From positions 310,001-374,000 of the forward strand of contig NZ_FOIJ01000001.1 in assembly GCF_900111745.1 (NCBI RefSeq): a DNA stretch of 64,000 bases. The letters are read 5' to 3'. The stretch is from Stigmatella erecta. Its GTDB lineage: Bacteria > Myxococcota > Myxococcia > Myxococcales > Myxococcaceae. Within the stretch, counting starts at the first letter, position 1, and the number at the start of each line of letters is the position of its first letter. The translations under genes and the position numbers were made by a program. This document shows, one piece after another, positions 9,801 to 20,579 of this stretch. The notes under the pieces were generated by a model. The model searched no databases. It was given only the letters and a program-made list of their open reading frames with translations, and had not been told where the DNA came from.

Positions 9801-12336
9801 TGTTGAGCGAGGCCAGGGTGGCCCGCATCGCGAGCACATCCGCCTTCTGCGCCACGGAGCGCGCCTGCTCCAGCAGCGTGGCGAAGCCCAGGGAGGCCGC
9901 GGGGAAGTCCCCCGCCAGGTAGCAGGACTCGGCCAGCTCGAGCTGGAGCGGGAGGATCCGCTCGTACTCGTCCCGCCAGGCGGTGCCGGGAAGCAGCGCG
10001 ATGCCGGTGCGGAACAGGTTGCAGGCGGTGCGGTAGGCCCCCGAGGCCTTCGCCTGGCGCCCGGCCTTCAGGTGCAGGTCCGCCAGCTCCTGGCGCAGCG
10101 CCGCGGAGCTCACCTGCTCCGGGGCGTAGGCCACGTGCGGCAGGATGTTGAAGGCCCGCGCCTCGATGGCCCCCGCGGCCCGGGCATCCTCCAGCAGCCG
10201 CAGGCCGATCTGCGTGTGCCGCCCGGCGCGCTCTTCCAGGGGCAACTGCAGGTAGGCCGCCTGGCGGACGCGCTCGTGGAGGAAGCGGAAGGACAGCTCC
10301 AGATCCGGGGGCAGGACGAGGCCCCCCTGGGGGTCCAGCAGCAGGTAGTCCTTGCTGAGGGGGAGCACGAGCCCCTGCTCGATGGCGCTCCACAGCGTGC
10401 GCGCGGTCTCCGCCGCGGTGGCCTGGCGCACCACGGTCAGGTCCTTGAAGTGGAACACGCCGCCGAGGCAGGCCGCGTACTGGAGCAGCTGCGTGGTCTC
10501 CGGCGGCAGGCGGCGGATCTCGGCCGCCATCAGGTCCGCCACGTCATTGGGAATCTCCCGGGCGTCGATCTGCGCGAGATCCCAGTCCCACCGGCCCGCG
10601 CTCGCGTCGAAGCGCAGCAGCCGCTGATCGTGCAGGAAGCGCAGGAACTCGCGCACGGAGAAGGGGTTGCCGCCGGTGCGGGCGTGGAGGAGCTGGCCCA
10701 GCTCCAGCGCGTTCAGGGGCTCGGCGGAGGTGGCCTCGCGCACCATCCGCACCACCTCCTCGATGCCCAGCGGGGAGACGCGGATCTCCTGGAAGGGGCT
10801 CTCGGCGGAGCGCAGGCTGGCCAGGGCCTGCTCGAGCGGATGCGAGGGGGAGAGCTCCGTGCTCCGGTAGGCGCAGAGGAGCAGCAGGTGGTGGCTGTCG
10901 GGCTCGAACGCCAGCGACTGCATCCACGAGAGCGTCGCGACGTCCGCCCACTGGAGATCATCCAGGAAGATGACGAGCGGCCGCTCCGGCCGCGTGAAGG
11001 CCTGGAGCGCCTGCACGAGCACGCGGTTGAGGCGGTTGCGGGACTCGGAGGAGGGAAGCGGGGTGGGCGGGGGCTGCTCGCCCAGCAGCGCGCGCACCTC
11101 CGGCACGGCCTGGACGAGCACCGAGGTGTTCACGCCCAGCGCGTCCTTCAGGCGCCGCTGGACGCGCGCCGTCTCCTCGCCGCCCTCCTCACTCAGCTGC
11201 TGGACGAGGTGGTTCAGGACTTGATGGACCGCATCGAAGGGCACCCCGCGCTGGAGCGGATCGCACTTGCCCGTGGCGAACAGGCCCTGGCGGGCGGCCG
11301 TCACCCGGTGCAGCTCGTTGACGAGGGACGACTTGCCAATGCCCGGCGAGCCGGTGATGAAGAGCAGCTCGCTGCTGCCCTTCACGGCGCGCTCGTGGGC
11401 CTCCTTCAGCTGGTCGACGTCCGAGGCGCGCCCGTAGAAGCCCTGGGGCAGGCGGAACTGGTGCGTCCGGTCCGAGGTGCCCAGCGAGAAGGACGACACG
11501 AGCTGCCATTCCTTCAGGCGGCGCCGGCACTCCTCCAGGTCCGCGATGAGGCCGAAGGCCGTCTGGTAGCGGGCCTCGGGATCCTTGGCGAGCAGCTTGA
11601 CGACGATGGCGGAGATCGGCTCCGGGATGGAGGGGACCAGCTCGCGGGGCGACGGGGGCATCTGCGCCACGTGGGCGTGGAGCAGCTCCAGCGGCGTCTC
11701 GGACTCGAAGACGTGGCGGTGGGTGAGCAGCTCGAAGAAGGTGGCGCCCAGCGCATAGAAGTCCGCGCGGTAGTCCACGCCGCGGTTCATCCGCCCCGTC
11801 TGCTCGGGCGCCATGTAGGCCAGGGTTCCCGTGAGCACCGTGGGGTTGTCGGGGGTGACGGACTCCAGCGCGATGGCCACCGAGATGGAGAAGTCGGCGA
11901 TCTTCAGCAGCCCCGTGTCGGGGTTGACGATGATGTTCTGCGGCTTGATGTCCTTGTGGATGACGCCATGCCGGTGGATGTGCCCCAGCGCCGTGGTGAT
12001 GCGGATGGCGTAGTCGAGGAACGTCTCCACCCCCAGCGCCCCGCGCTCCTCCATCAGGTGGTGGAGCGAGCGGCCGCCGAAGTCCTCCAGCACGAGCGCG
12101 GCCCGGTCGGTGAACTCCTCCACGCCGAACACCCGGATGATGCCCTCGCCCTCGACGCGGCGGGCGATGGCGTACTCGCGCTGGATCTCCAGGGTGCGGC
12201 GCCGGTCCAGGTAGTCGCTGCCGGGCAGCTTGAGGATGACGGGGCACTCATCCCTGAGCCGCGTCGCGCGGACGAGCATCGAGCGCGTGCTCTCGTGAAT
12301 CGTCTCGTGGAAGGTGTATCCCGCCCGACTGGCCAT
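6874..12336 (-). CDS. Ser/Thr kinase - AAA ATPase - GAF - histidine kinase hybrid (1820 aa)
   Basis: A giant signalling protein of a type known from myxobacteria and cyanobacteria. Domains in order: Ser/Thr kinase (about 10-275; catalytic loop HKDIKPQN, APEQTGR), an AAA/NACHT-like ATPase (Walker A GSPGIGKSS near 334, Walker B VIFLDDLQWAD), a long helical TPR-like region (about 700-1290), a Thr/Ser/Pro-rich hinge (about 1305-1335), a GAF domain (about 1340-1500), and a histidine kinase (H-box GIAHELKNPLNF near 1564, catalytic VRDNGQGIP and GTGLGLSIS near the end). The activation-segment DFG is ADFSISV, so Gly is replaced by Ser. No receiver or membrane segment is present, so it should be cytosolic with a separate partner. 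The start codon sits directly behind a perfect inverted repeat. Confidence 0.92.
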   Translation of the reverse strand: MASRAGYTFHETIHESTRSMLVRATRLRDECPVILKLPGSDYLDRRRTLEIQREYAIARRVEGEGIIRVFGVEEFTDRAALVLEDFGGRSLHHLMEERGALGVETFLDYAIRITTALGHIHRHGVIHKDIKPQNIIVNPDTGLLKIADFSISVAIALESVTPDNPTVLTGTLAYMAPEQTGRMNRGVDYRADFYALGATFFELLTHRHVFESETPLELLHAHVAQMPPSPRELVPSIPEPISAIVVKLLAKDPEARYQTAFGLIADLEECRRRLKEWQLVSSFSLGTSDRTHQFRLPQGFYGRASDVDQLKEAHERAVKGSSELLFITGSPGIGKSSLVNELHRVTAARQGLFATGKCDPLQRGVPFDAVHQVLNHLVQQLSEEGGEETARVQRRLKDALGVNTSVLVQAVPEVRALLGEQPPPTPLPSSESRNRLNRVLVQALQAFTRPERPLVIFLDDLQWADVATLSWMQSLAFEPDSHHLLLLCAYRSTELSPSHPLEQALASLRSAESPFQEIRVSPLGIEEVVRMVREATSAEPLNALELGQLLHARTGGNPFSVREFLRFLHDQRLLRFDASAGRWDWDLAQIDAREIPNDVADLMAAEIRRLPPETTQLLQYAACLGGVFHFKDLTVVRQATAAETARTLWSAIEQGLVLPLSKDYLLLDPQGGLVLPPDLELSFRFLHERVRQAAYLQLPLEERAGRHTQIGLRLLEDARAAGAIEARAFNILPHVAYAPEQVSSAALRQELADLHLKAGRQAKASGAYRTACNLFRTGIALLPGTAWRDEYERILPLQLELAESCYLAGDFPAASLGFATLLEQARSVAQKADVLAMRATLASLNSEHTEAILLGLEGLRLLGVDMPAEPGQAELGQELTAVAERLQGRRAAELLGLPPLSEPNQELALNLLASIAASAYMVHQGLFAMLALRIVRLSLEHGHSSLSAFGYVIYGVLLSSVIEDPTTGSEFGQLAVDLSARFRAPMLHARVRYLRAGLIDHWTRDAREGISEFTEAYKGSMESGDWIYAGHCVIVRLWRRLAVGDPLKELQAENGRFIEFLQTKRDPEALEMFLAAHRTVLALTGSEEPLLQGTPRSGGNTARAYQALGELERLYLLSTPQEALAKAEEAEPLLPFVAGLFQVATFAFYHALSAAAVSQGASEERREELLQVAERHRAFLEKCARRNPGSFAPYHLLVSAEKAQAKGQDDEALVTFERAIAAARESGFLGVEALACELTFRFLTSRERRIIASAYLLEALYAYERWGATGKTRLLTQEQSSLLMSQGSTLRYWNPKGRGGTTATERGATTHPSTQPSTHPNTHPTSPTSPTNSESLVESLDMASAMKASQAISSEILFPQLVDNLIHVIMESAGAQRGVLALKRGTDYFVEASGEVRRRDMAPEPPHLLSQSSALCRPVVEQALRSGTPVLLDDASSTAPYQQDEYVLRNGVRSVLCMPIRHRGQTLGLFYLENNLTPGAFNTSRLKVLGMLTAQASISIENAELYRRLEDYSHTLEERVADRTQELHSKNAELHRALETLKAMQTQIVTQEKLASLGSLTAGIAHELKNPLNFVTNFALLSTDRVRELRQEMRPLLQPGLDKPQIDRQQEELNVLLDELEMNTQKIREHGQRASGIIDGMLQHARSNRGERRRTNVNQLVEEAVRLVHHGLNAKSSRRNVVIETSYDTQVPEVDLVSDDIRRVVLNLVDNACYAASDKVRPAGPIEEPRVKVSTRWTGSNVEIRVRDNGQGIPQAARDKLFTPFFTTKPTGEGTGLGLSISHDIVVVSLGGKLVVESEEGQYAEFIVVLPSSRSQTPRA

Positions 12337-12354
12337 GGGGCTCCCTGGAGCCCC
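12337..12354 (-). promoter_or_regulatory. Perfect hairpin abutting the kinase start codon
   Basis: Eight-base arms (GGGGCTCC and GGAGCCCC) with a 2-base loop end right before the ATG of the hybrid kinase. The only Shine-Dalgarno-like sequence (GGGAG) lies in the loop and 3' arm, so the folded mRNA would mask the ribosome site. A role in translational control is inference; GC-rich DNA produces such repeats by chance, though perfect 8-base arms at this position are notable. Confidence 0.4.
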
Positions 12355-12421
12355 TGCCGGTGGGGTCTCCCGGACAAGCCTAGCGAAGCGGCATGACCTG
12401 TGCAGCCATGCCCTGGGGCCC

Positions 12422-13789
12422 CTACATGGCGAAGCCGACGGCCACGTTGGTGACGAGCTTTTTCGTGTCCGGAGAGCGGATCAACTCGAAACCCACGGCG
12501 GGGATCGCCAGGTTTCGCAGGTAAGCGCGCAAACCCACGCCCGGGGCGACATATCGGGTGGGGTGGCTGTTCCAGCGCACGGCACCGACATCCACGAAGG
12601 CGTGGGCGGTGAAGGTGGCGAAGCGCGGGCTCCACAGGGGGGCCTGGTACTCGGCGGTCAGCATGCCCGCCTCCTCGGCCCACAGGCCCGCGTTGACGAA
12701 GCCGCGGCTTCCGGTGCGGCCTCCCAGCAGCACCGCGTCCAGCGTGGGGTCGCCGTTCGAGCGCTCGTAGGCGCCGCCGAAGGTGACGGAGTGGTCGCTG
12801 AACACCGCCTGGGTGTAGCTGGCATCCAGGGACACCTGGCGCAGCTCGCGCGCGGAGCCGAGGAAGTTGAGCCCCTCGCGGTAGCGCACGCGGGCCGAGA
12901 GCCCCTCGTTGAAATAGAAGTGGAAGTCCTGGCCCTGGTACTCCGCCGCCACCGTCACCCCGTGCACATCACTCCGGGGCGGCGAGAGCGTGTAGCCCTC
13001 CCGGACGGAGGGGCGGTTGGTGAGGCTGAACCACCCGGCGCCCACGTTCAGCTCGGGCGTCAGCTGGTAGCCCAGCACCCCTTCGGTATCCAGGCGCTGG
13101 TCCTCGTAGCTGTCGGCGATGGCGTCGTCCTGGTAGCGCTCGCGGTCCGACCGGGAGAAGAGGAACGAGAGCTCTCCTGTCCAGCGGCTGCCCAGGATGC
13201 TGGGATCCTTGTAGAGGGCAAACAGGCTGCCCCCCCGGTTGGAGATGATGCCACCGCCCACCAGCACCTTGTTGAGGCCAAGCAGGTTGGACTCCAGGGC
13301 GAAGATGCCCGCCTGCCACCGGTTCTTGCCGCTGGAGAAGAAGGGCACGGGCAGGAGCGTCCAGCGCTCCTCCACCACCACGTGCAGCACCACGCCGGTG
13401 CTGCCTGGCTGGGTGAGCACCTCCACGCTCTTGAAGAGCTTGAGGTTGAGCAGCCGCCGCTTCAGCTCGCCCTGCATGCCGGGCTTCACCTCATCGCCCG
13501 GGGCCACGCGCAGCGCGCGCAGGATGACGAGGTCCTGGGTGCGCGTGTTGCCTTCGACTTCGATGCGCTCCAGGCGGCTGTCCTCGCCCTCGCGCGGAGC
13601 CTCCGCCGGGACGGCGGGGGGGGCCCCGGCGGCGGGCAGGGCCTCGGCGGCGGGCAGGGCCTCTTCGAGCGCCCCCGGCGCGGGCTCCTGCGCCCCCGAA
13701 GCCATGGGGGCCAGTACCGCCACGGAGGCCGTGGCGGTGAGGGTGCGCAGCCAACGGGCGGACACCGGGAGGGGGTGGGTCTTCACCAT
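12422..13789 (-). CDS. BamA/TamA-type outer-membrane protein with one POTRA domain (455 aa)
   Basis: The N terminus has a signal peptide (about 1-33, ending ASGAQ), then an Ala/Pro/Glu linker, one POTRA domain (starting RIEVEGNTRTQDLVI near residue 73) and a beta-barrel filling the rest, with alternating hydrophobic strands, GGRTGSRGF resembling the conserved RGF loop of Omp85 proteins, and a C-terminal VAVGFAM strand. BamA has five POTRA domains and about 800 residues, so this is a short Omp85-type member. It follows the TolC-like gene by 24 bases and is the last gene of an RND efflux operon, an uncommon position. It could help insert the TolC channel or export something else; that is inference. 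Confidence 0.78.
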   Translation of the reverse strand: MVKTHPLPVSARWLRTLTATASVAVLAPMASGAQEPAPGALEEALPAAEALPAAGAPPAVPAEAPREGEDSRLERIEVEGNTRTQDLVILRALRVAPGDEVKPGMQGELKRRLLNLKLFKSVEVLTQPGSTGVVLHVVVEERWTLLPVPFFSSGKNRWQAGIFALESNLLGLNKVLVGGGIISNRGGSLFALYKDPSILGSRWTGELSFLFSRSDRERYQDDAIADSYEDQRLDTEGVLGYQLTPELNVGAGWFSLTNRPSVREGYTLSPPRSDVHGVTVAAEYQGQDFHFYFNEGLSARVRYREGLNFLGSARELRQVSLDASYTQAVFSDHSVTFGGAYERSNGDPTLDAVLLGGRTGSRGFVNAGLWAEEAGMLTAEYQAPLWSPRFATFTAHAFVDVGAVRWNSHPTRYVAPGVGLRAYLRNLAIPAVGFELIRSPDTKKLVTNVAVGFAM

Positions 13790-13813
13790 GGCGCCGGAGG
13801 ACCGCGAGGGGGG

Positions 13814-15259
13814 TTAACGCGCGGGGGCCTTCACGGGCTCCGGCATGTCGGAGGGCTCGTCCAGCCGGTTGCCCGTCGGATCGAACAGCCCCATGGCCCG
13901 GGCCAGCGACAGCCGCGAGAGCCGGAGGTTGAGCTCCTCGGCCACGGCCGACAGCTCCGCGGCGGCCAGCGACGCGTTGATGTCCGTCACCTGGAGGTAG
14001 GTGGCGGCGCCCGCCTCGAAGCTCTCCTTGGTGAGGCGCGCCGTCTCCCGGGCGATCTTCACCCGCTCCTCGGCGGTGCTGAGGTTGACCTCGGCGGTGC
14101 CGAGATCCAGCGCCGCGCGGCGCACCTCGTCGCGCGCCTTCTGCTCGGCGCCGCGCAGGTTGGCGTTGGCCTCGGCGATCTTCGCCGAGCCCTCGCGGAT
14201 GTTGGCCTCGCGCAGGCCGCCGTCGAACAGCGTCCAGGAGAGCGCCAGGCCCGCGGTCCAGGCCGTGGTCTGCCCGGTGAGGCCCGCGGCGTTGCTCGCG
14301 GTGAAGCCGCCGGTGGCGTAGAGGTTGGGGAAGTACTGGAAGATGTACTGCCTCCGGCCGAGGCGGGCGACGTCCACGCTGAGGCGGGCGGCCCCCACGT
14401 CCGGGCGCTTGTCGAGCGCCGCCTTCTCGGCGGTCTCCGGGTTGGCCGCCTCGGCGGGCACGGCGACCTCGGGGCCACTGGGCGGGGCCACGTCGAAGTC
14501 CACGGGGCGCGCGAGCAGCGCCGCCAGCGAGCTGCGGGCGGAGGCATAGGAGTTGCGGCTGCGGAGCAGCTCCTGCTCGGCCTGCTTGCGGTCCAGCGTC
14601 GCGCGCAGCACGGCCAGGCGCTCCACGTCACCGACCTGGAAGCGCACCTGGGCATCGTGCTCGAAGCCGCGGCGCACCTCGAGCAGCTGCTCCTGGACGG
14701 CGAGCGAGTCCCGGAGGCTCGCGGCCCCCAGGTAGGCCTGCGCCACGGCGAAGAGCAGCTGCCGGCGCGCATCCTCCACGGTCAGGGCCGCGACGCGCTC
14801 GCCCAGGTAGGCGCTCTGGATGGCGGGCCACAGCTGCGGGACGATCAGCGCCTGGCGCAGGGTGCCCTGCGCGCCGAGCTGGTTGGCCTGCTGGATGGCG
14901 ACGGGGGGCTGGTCCGGGAGGATCGGAATCAGCACTTCCTGCTGCCGCGTGTAGGAGGCGTTGAGGACGATGTTGGGCAGGTAGCCCGACCAGGCCTTGT
15001 TGCTGAGCTCATCGGCCTGGCGCAGCCGGGCGCGGGCGGCCTCCAGGCTGGGGTTCTGCTTCTCCGCCAGGTTGATGGCCTGCTCGAAGGTGAGCACCGG
15101 CAGGGCGGGGGCGGTGTTGGAGGAGGGCGCCGAGGGCGAGGCGGCGGCGGCCTCCGGGGAGGAGGGCGCTGCTGCTGGCGGAGCTTCCCGGGTGGGAGCG
15201 TCGGAGGCGCTGGGTGCCTGGGTCAACAAGAGGCCGGACAGGAGGGTACGGATAAACAT
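13814..15259 (-). CDS. TolC-family outer-membrane efflux channel (481 aa)
   Basis: Outer-membrane factor that would give the RND pump its exit duct. Visible are the family start of the first repeat (LTFEQAINLAEKQNPSLEAARARL), long alternating coiled-coil helices with Ala/Glu/Arg heptads, and the second repeat (ALDLGTAEVNLSTAEERV, followed by SFEAGAATYLQVTDI). I placed the start at the ATG giving MFIRTLLSGLLLTQA, a signal-like N terminus, rather than the GTG 96 bases further out; no strong ribosome site helps either choice. An Ala/Pro-rich stretch of about 40 residues separates the signal from the mature fold. It lies between the marR-type gene and the BamA-like gene in one operon. Confidence 0.88.
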   Translation of the reverse strand: MFIRTLLSGLLLTQAPSASDAPTREAPPAAAPSSPEAAAASPSAPSSNTAPALPVLTFEQAINLAEKQNPSLEAARARLRQADELSNKAWSGYLPNIVLNASYTRQQEVLIPILPDQPPVAIQQANQLGAQGTLRQALIVPQLWPAIQSAYLGERVAALTVEDARRQLLFAVAQAYLGAASLRDSLAVQEQLLEVRRGFEHDAQVRFQVGDVERLAVLRATLDRKQAEQELLRSRNSYASARSSLAALLARPVDFDVAPPSGPEVAVPAEAANPETAEKAALDKRPDVGAARLSVDVARLGRRQYIFQYFPNLYATGGFTASNAAGLTGQTTAWTAGLALSWTLFDGGLREANIREGSAKIAEANANLRGAEQKARDEVRRAALDLGTAEVNLSTAEERVKIARETARLTKESFEAGAATYLQVTDINASLAAAELSAVAEELNLRLSRLSLARAMGLFDPTGNRLDEPSDMPEPVKAPAR

Positions 15260-15364
15260 AAAGGTCGAGGGACGGCTTCGAGGAAAGGAAGAGGATGCAC
15301 AGGGGGCGCTGCGGGCCCTTGGCAGGGACCCGCTCCAAGCGCCGGGCTGGACCAACGGGGGCGG

Positions 15365-15906
15365 CTAGGTGTCGACTGGCTGCGGGGCGCAGCCGTTCTG
15401 TTTCGCGCTCATGCCCTGAATGAGACGCTCGACGATGTCGAAGAGCGCGGTTTGATAGTGGGGCTCCAGCATGCCGAGAAGATTGCCGAGCCCCGTCTCG
15501 ATGAGGGTGGTGACCTGCGCGTAGAGCTTCTGGCCCTCCGCGGTGAGCTGGATGGAGACGCTGCGCCGGTCTTCCGGCGAGCGGGTCCGCTCGACGAAGT
15601 CCATCTTCTCCAGCCGGTCCACCACCCCGGTGATGCTCTTGTCGTGGATGGCCGCGCGCCGCGCGAGCACCCCGATGTGCAGCGGTCCCTCGTACCCCAG
15701 CCACAGAATGACGTGGAACTGGGGCGAGCTGAGCTGCAGGTTCTCACAGAGCAGCGAGATGGGATCCCTCAACATCGAGCGGGCGCGGCCTGCCCGCATC
15801 AGCATCTCGTGGAGCCGGGACCCCATGTCGCGCAGGTGGGCGGGCAGCTCCGGCGCCGAAGACTGATCCGGCGCGGAGGCCTGCTCCGGCGACAGCGGGG
15901 TTTCGA

Positions 15907-15910
<4 letters not shown>
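15365..15910 (-). CDS. MarR-family transcriptional regulator (181 aa)
   Basis: Winged-helix repressor family that senses small aromatic or drug-like ligands. The DNA-binding region is visible in the middle: PQFHVILWLGYEGPLHIG, then LARRAAIHDKSITGVVDRLE as the recognition helix and DRRSVSIQLTAEG as the wing. The first 35 residues are Pro/Ser/Glu-rich and probably disordered. Its ATG overlaps the stop of the pump gene by 4 bases, so repressor and pump are translationally coupled; such an arrangement usually means the repressor controls its own operon. A perfect inverted repeat about 100 bases upstream of the operon's first gene is a candidate binding site. Inducing ligand unknown. Confidence 0.9.
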
Positions 15911-19050
<3,140 letters not shown>

Positions 19051-19088
19051 GGTGGTTAGAGGGCTTTCGCTCGATTCGCTCTAAAGGT

Positions 19089-20210
19089 TCACTGCACCAC
19101 GCGGACGGCGGTGCCGTCCTTCATCGGAAGGCTCGCGTCGGCGACGACCTGCTCCTGCGAGGACAGCCCTTCCACCACACGCACGTAGCCGGGCAGCACG
19201 CGCTGGACCTTCACGTCGCGCCGCTGCACCTTGCCGTCCTGCACCACCCACACGAAGCCCTGCTGGCCCTTGCTGCTCACCGCCTGGGCGGGCAGGAACA
19301 GGCCCTGGTCCCCGGCGGCCTCACCCGCGACGGCCGAGAAGTCGAGCTCCACGAGCGCGCCGGGGCGCAGGGTGGCCTCGGACTTGCCGGGCACCACGTC
19401 CGCGAGCACCTCGACGGTGCGGCTCTGCGGATCGATGACGGCGCCCAGGTTGGCCACCTTCACCTCGAAGCGCGCGCCGCTCGGGTTGAGCGAGCCCTGG
19501 GCGACGGTGCCCTGCTGGATGCGGTCGATGATGGCCTCGGGCACCAGCACGCGGACCTCCAGGCCTTCGGTGTCCACGATGCCGAAGATGGAGGTGCTGG
19601 TGTTGACCATGTCCCCCACGTTCTTGTTGCGCGCGGTGATGACGCCGTCGAAGGGGGCCACGATGCTCGCGTCCTTCAGCATCTGCTGGGCGTTCTTGTA
19701 GGCGGCCGCGGCCTGGGCGGCCTGGGCCTGGGCCTGGCGGAAGCCCACCTCGGCCTTGTCCAGGCCCGACTGGGCCAGGCTTCCGGAGGTGGCGAGCTTG
19801 CGGGCCCGCTCCACGTCGATGGTGGCGCCATCGAGCAGCGCTGCGGCGGCGGACCGCGCGGCGGATGCCTGCTCCACGGCGATCTGCAGGGTGTCGGTGT
19901 CCAGCTGGGCCAGGACCTGGCCCTTCTTCACCTTGTCGCCCACCTTGACGAGCACGCGGGTGAGGGGACCCGAGGCCCGGGCGCTCAGCGTGGCCTCCTG
20001 CTTGGAGCGCAGCTGACCTGTCGCCTGCATCACGTTGGCTTCCAGCTTCGTGGCCGGCGCAATGGCCTTCACGCCCAGGGCGTTGGACGTCTGGCTGGCG
20101 TCGGGCGCGGGCAGGGCCGCCTTGGCGCTCGCGCCGCCCGAGCACCCACCCGCCGCCACCGCCACCATCGCCGCCGCCATCACTGCCTTCATTCCGATGC
20201 GCTTCGTCAC
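19089..20210 (-). CDS. RND periplasmic adaptor (membrane fusion) lipoprotein (373 aa)
   Basis: Periplasmic adaptor linking pump and outer-membrane channel. A lipoprotein signal ends at AAGGC, so the protein should be anchored in the inner membrane by lipid. The biotinyl-lipoyl-like half (LSARASGPLTRVLVKVGDKV, GQVLAQLDTDTL) is followed by an alpha-hairpin (AASAARSAAAALLDGA and following) and the second lipoyl half (KDASIVAPFDGVITARNKNVG), then barrel and membrane-proximal domains. The start is GTG with AGGAG 10 bases upstream. First gene of the five-gene efflux operon. A palindromic region lies 79-123 bases upstream of the start. Confidence 0.93.
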   Translation of the reverse strand: MTKRIGMKAVMAAAMVAVAAGGCSGGASAKAALPAPDASQTSNALGVKAIAPATKLEANVMQATGQLRSKQEATLSARASGPLTRVLVKVGDKVKKGQVLAQLDTDTLQIAVEQASAARSAAAALLDGATIDVERARKLATSGSLAQSGLDKAEVGFRQAQAQAAQAAAAYKNAQQMLKDASIVAPFDGVITARNKNVGDMVNTSTSIFGIVDTEGLEVRVLVPEAIIDRIQQGTVAQGSLNPSGARFEVKVANLGAVIDPQSRTVEVLADVVPGKSEATLRPGALVELDFSAVAGEAAGDQGLFLPAQAVSSKGQQGFVWVVQDGKVQRRDVKVQRVLPGYVRVVEGLSSQEQVVADASLPMKDGTAVRVVQ

Positions 20211-20288
20211 AGTCGTCCCGCTCCTGCCGGTCTTGCCTCGGGAGAGTTCTCCCGGAACCCCGGCGATACATCAGCCAAAAGATCTTGG

Positions 20289-20305
20289 AAGGGGATATAC
20301 CCCTT
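20289..20305. promoter_or_regulatory. Inverted repeat upstream of the efflux operon
   Basis: Arms AAGGGG and CCCCTT flank ATATA. It lies 3 bases from a longer perfect palindrome and inside the likely promoter area of the adaptor gene; on the minus strand the spacer gives TATATC, which could serve as a -10 element with TTGCAG 16 bases further up as a weak -35. It may be a second operator half or part of the promoter; evidence is positional only. Confidence 0.4.
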
Positions 20306-20308
20306 TCT

Positions 20309-20333
20309 AGATATTCTGCAATACAGAATATCT
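20309..20333. promoter_or_regulatory. Perfect 10+10 palindrome, candidate MarR operator
   Basis: Arms AGATATTCTG and CAGAATATCT are exact reverse complements separated by CAATA. It is strikingly AT-rich for this genome and sits about 100 bases upstream of the efflux adaptor start, where an autoregulated MarR-family repressor would act. MarR dimers bind palindromes of this size; assignment to the MarR protein encoded in this operon is inference. Confidence 0.6.
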
Positions 20334-20542
20334 TGTGTCCGGCTATCCCGCGTGGTGGGCAATACACGCCAGGTATGACAGCCAGGGCAACCTGGGATGC
20401 CTGCTCCACGGGGAGCCGAACGAGGGGCGGCCAGAGCGGTGGAAGGGGACTCCGCCGCACTGCATCAGGGCGCGCTTGTAGTACGGGCTGTGGTGGAAGG
20501 ACGCCATCTTTTCGCGAGGCTCGCCCAGGGCGCGCAAGGCGG

Positions 20543-20570
20543 TTGACCCCTCGTGGGGCTGGACTAGCTT
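20543..20570 (+). promoter_or_regulatory. Possible sigma-70 promoter giving a near-leaderless mRNA
   Basis: TTGACC, 16 bases, then TAGCTT. The predicted start of transcription is about 3 bases before the ATG of the P1 peptidase, which has no Shine-Dalgarno sequence; this fits a leaderless transcript. The -10 match is poor, so the call is tentative. Confidence 0.3.
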
Positions 20571-20579
20571 GCCTGCCCT

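Noticed and set aside
7951-12396. 1481-codon open frame on the plus strand opposite the hybrid kinase
   Set aside because: A shadow of the minus-strand gene in GC-rich DNA; its translation is low-complexity Gly/Arg/His/Gln with no domains, while the minus-strand frame has full kinase and ATPase motifs.
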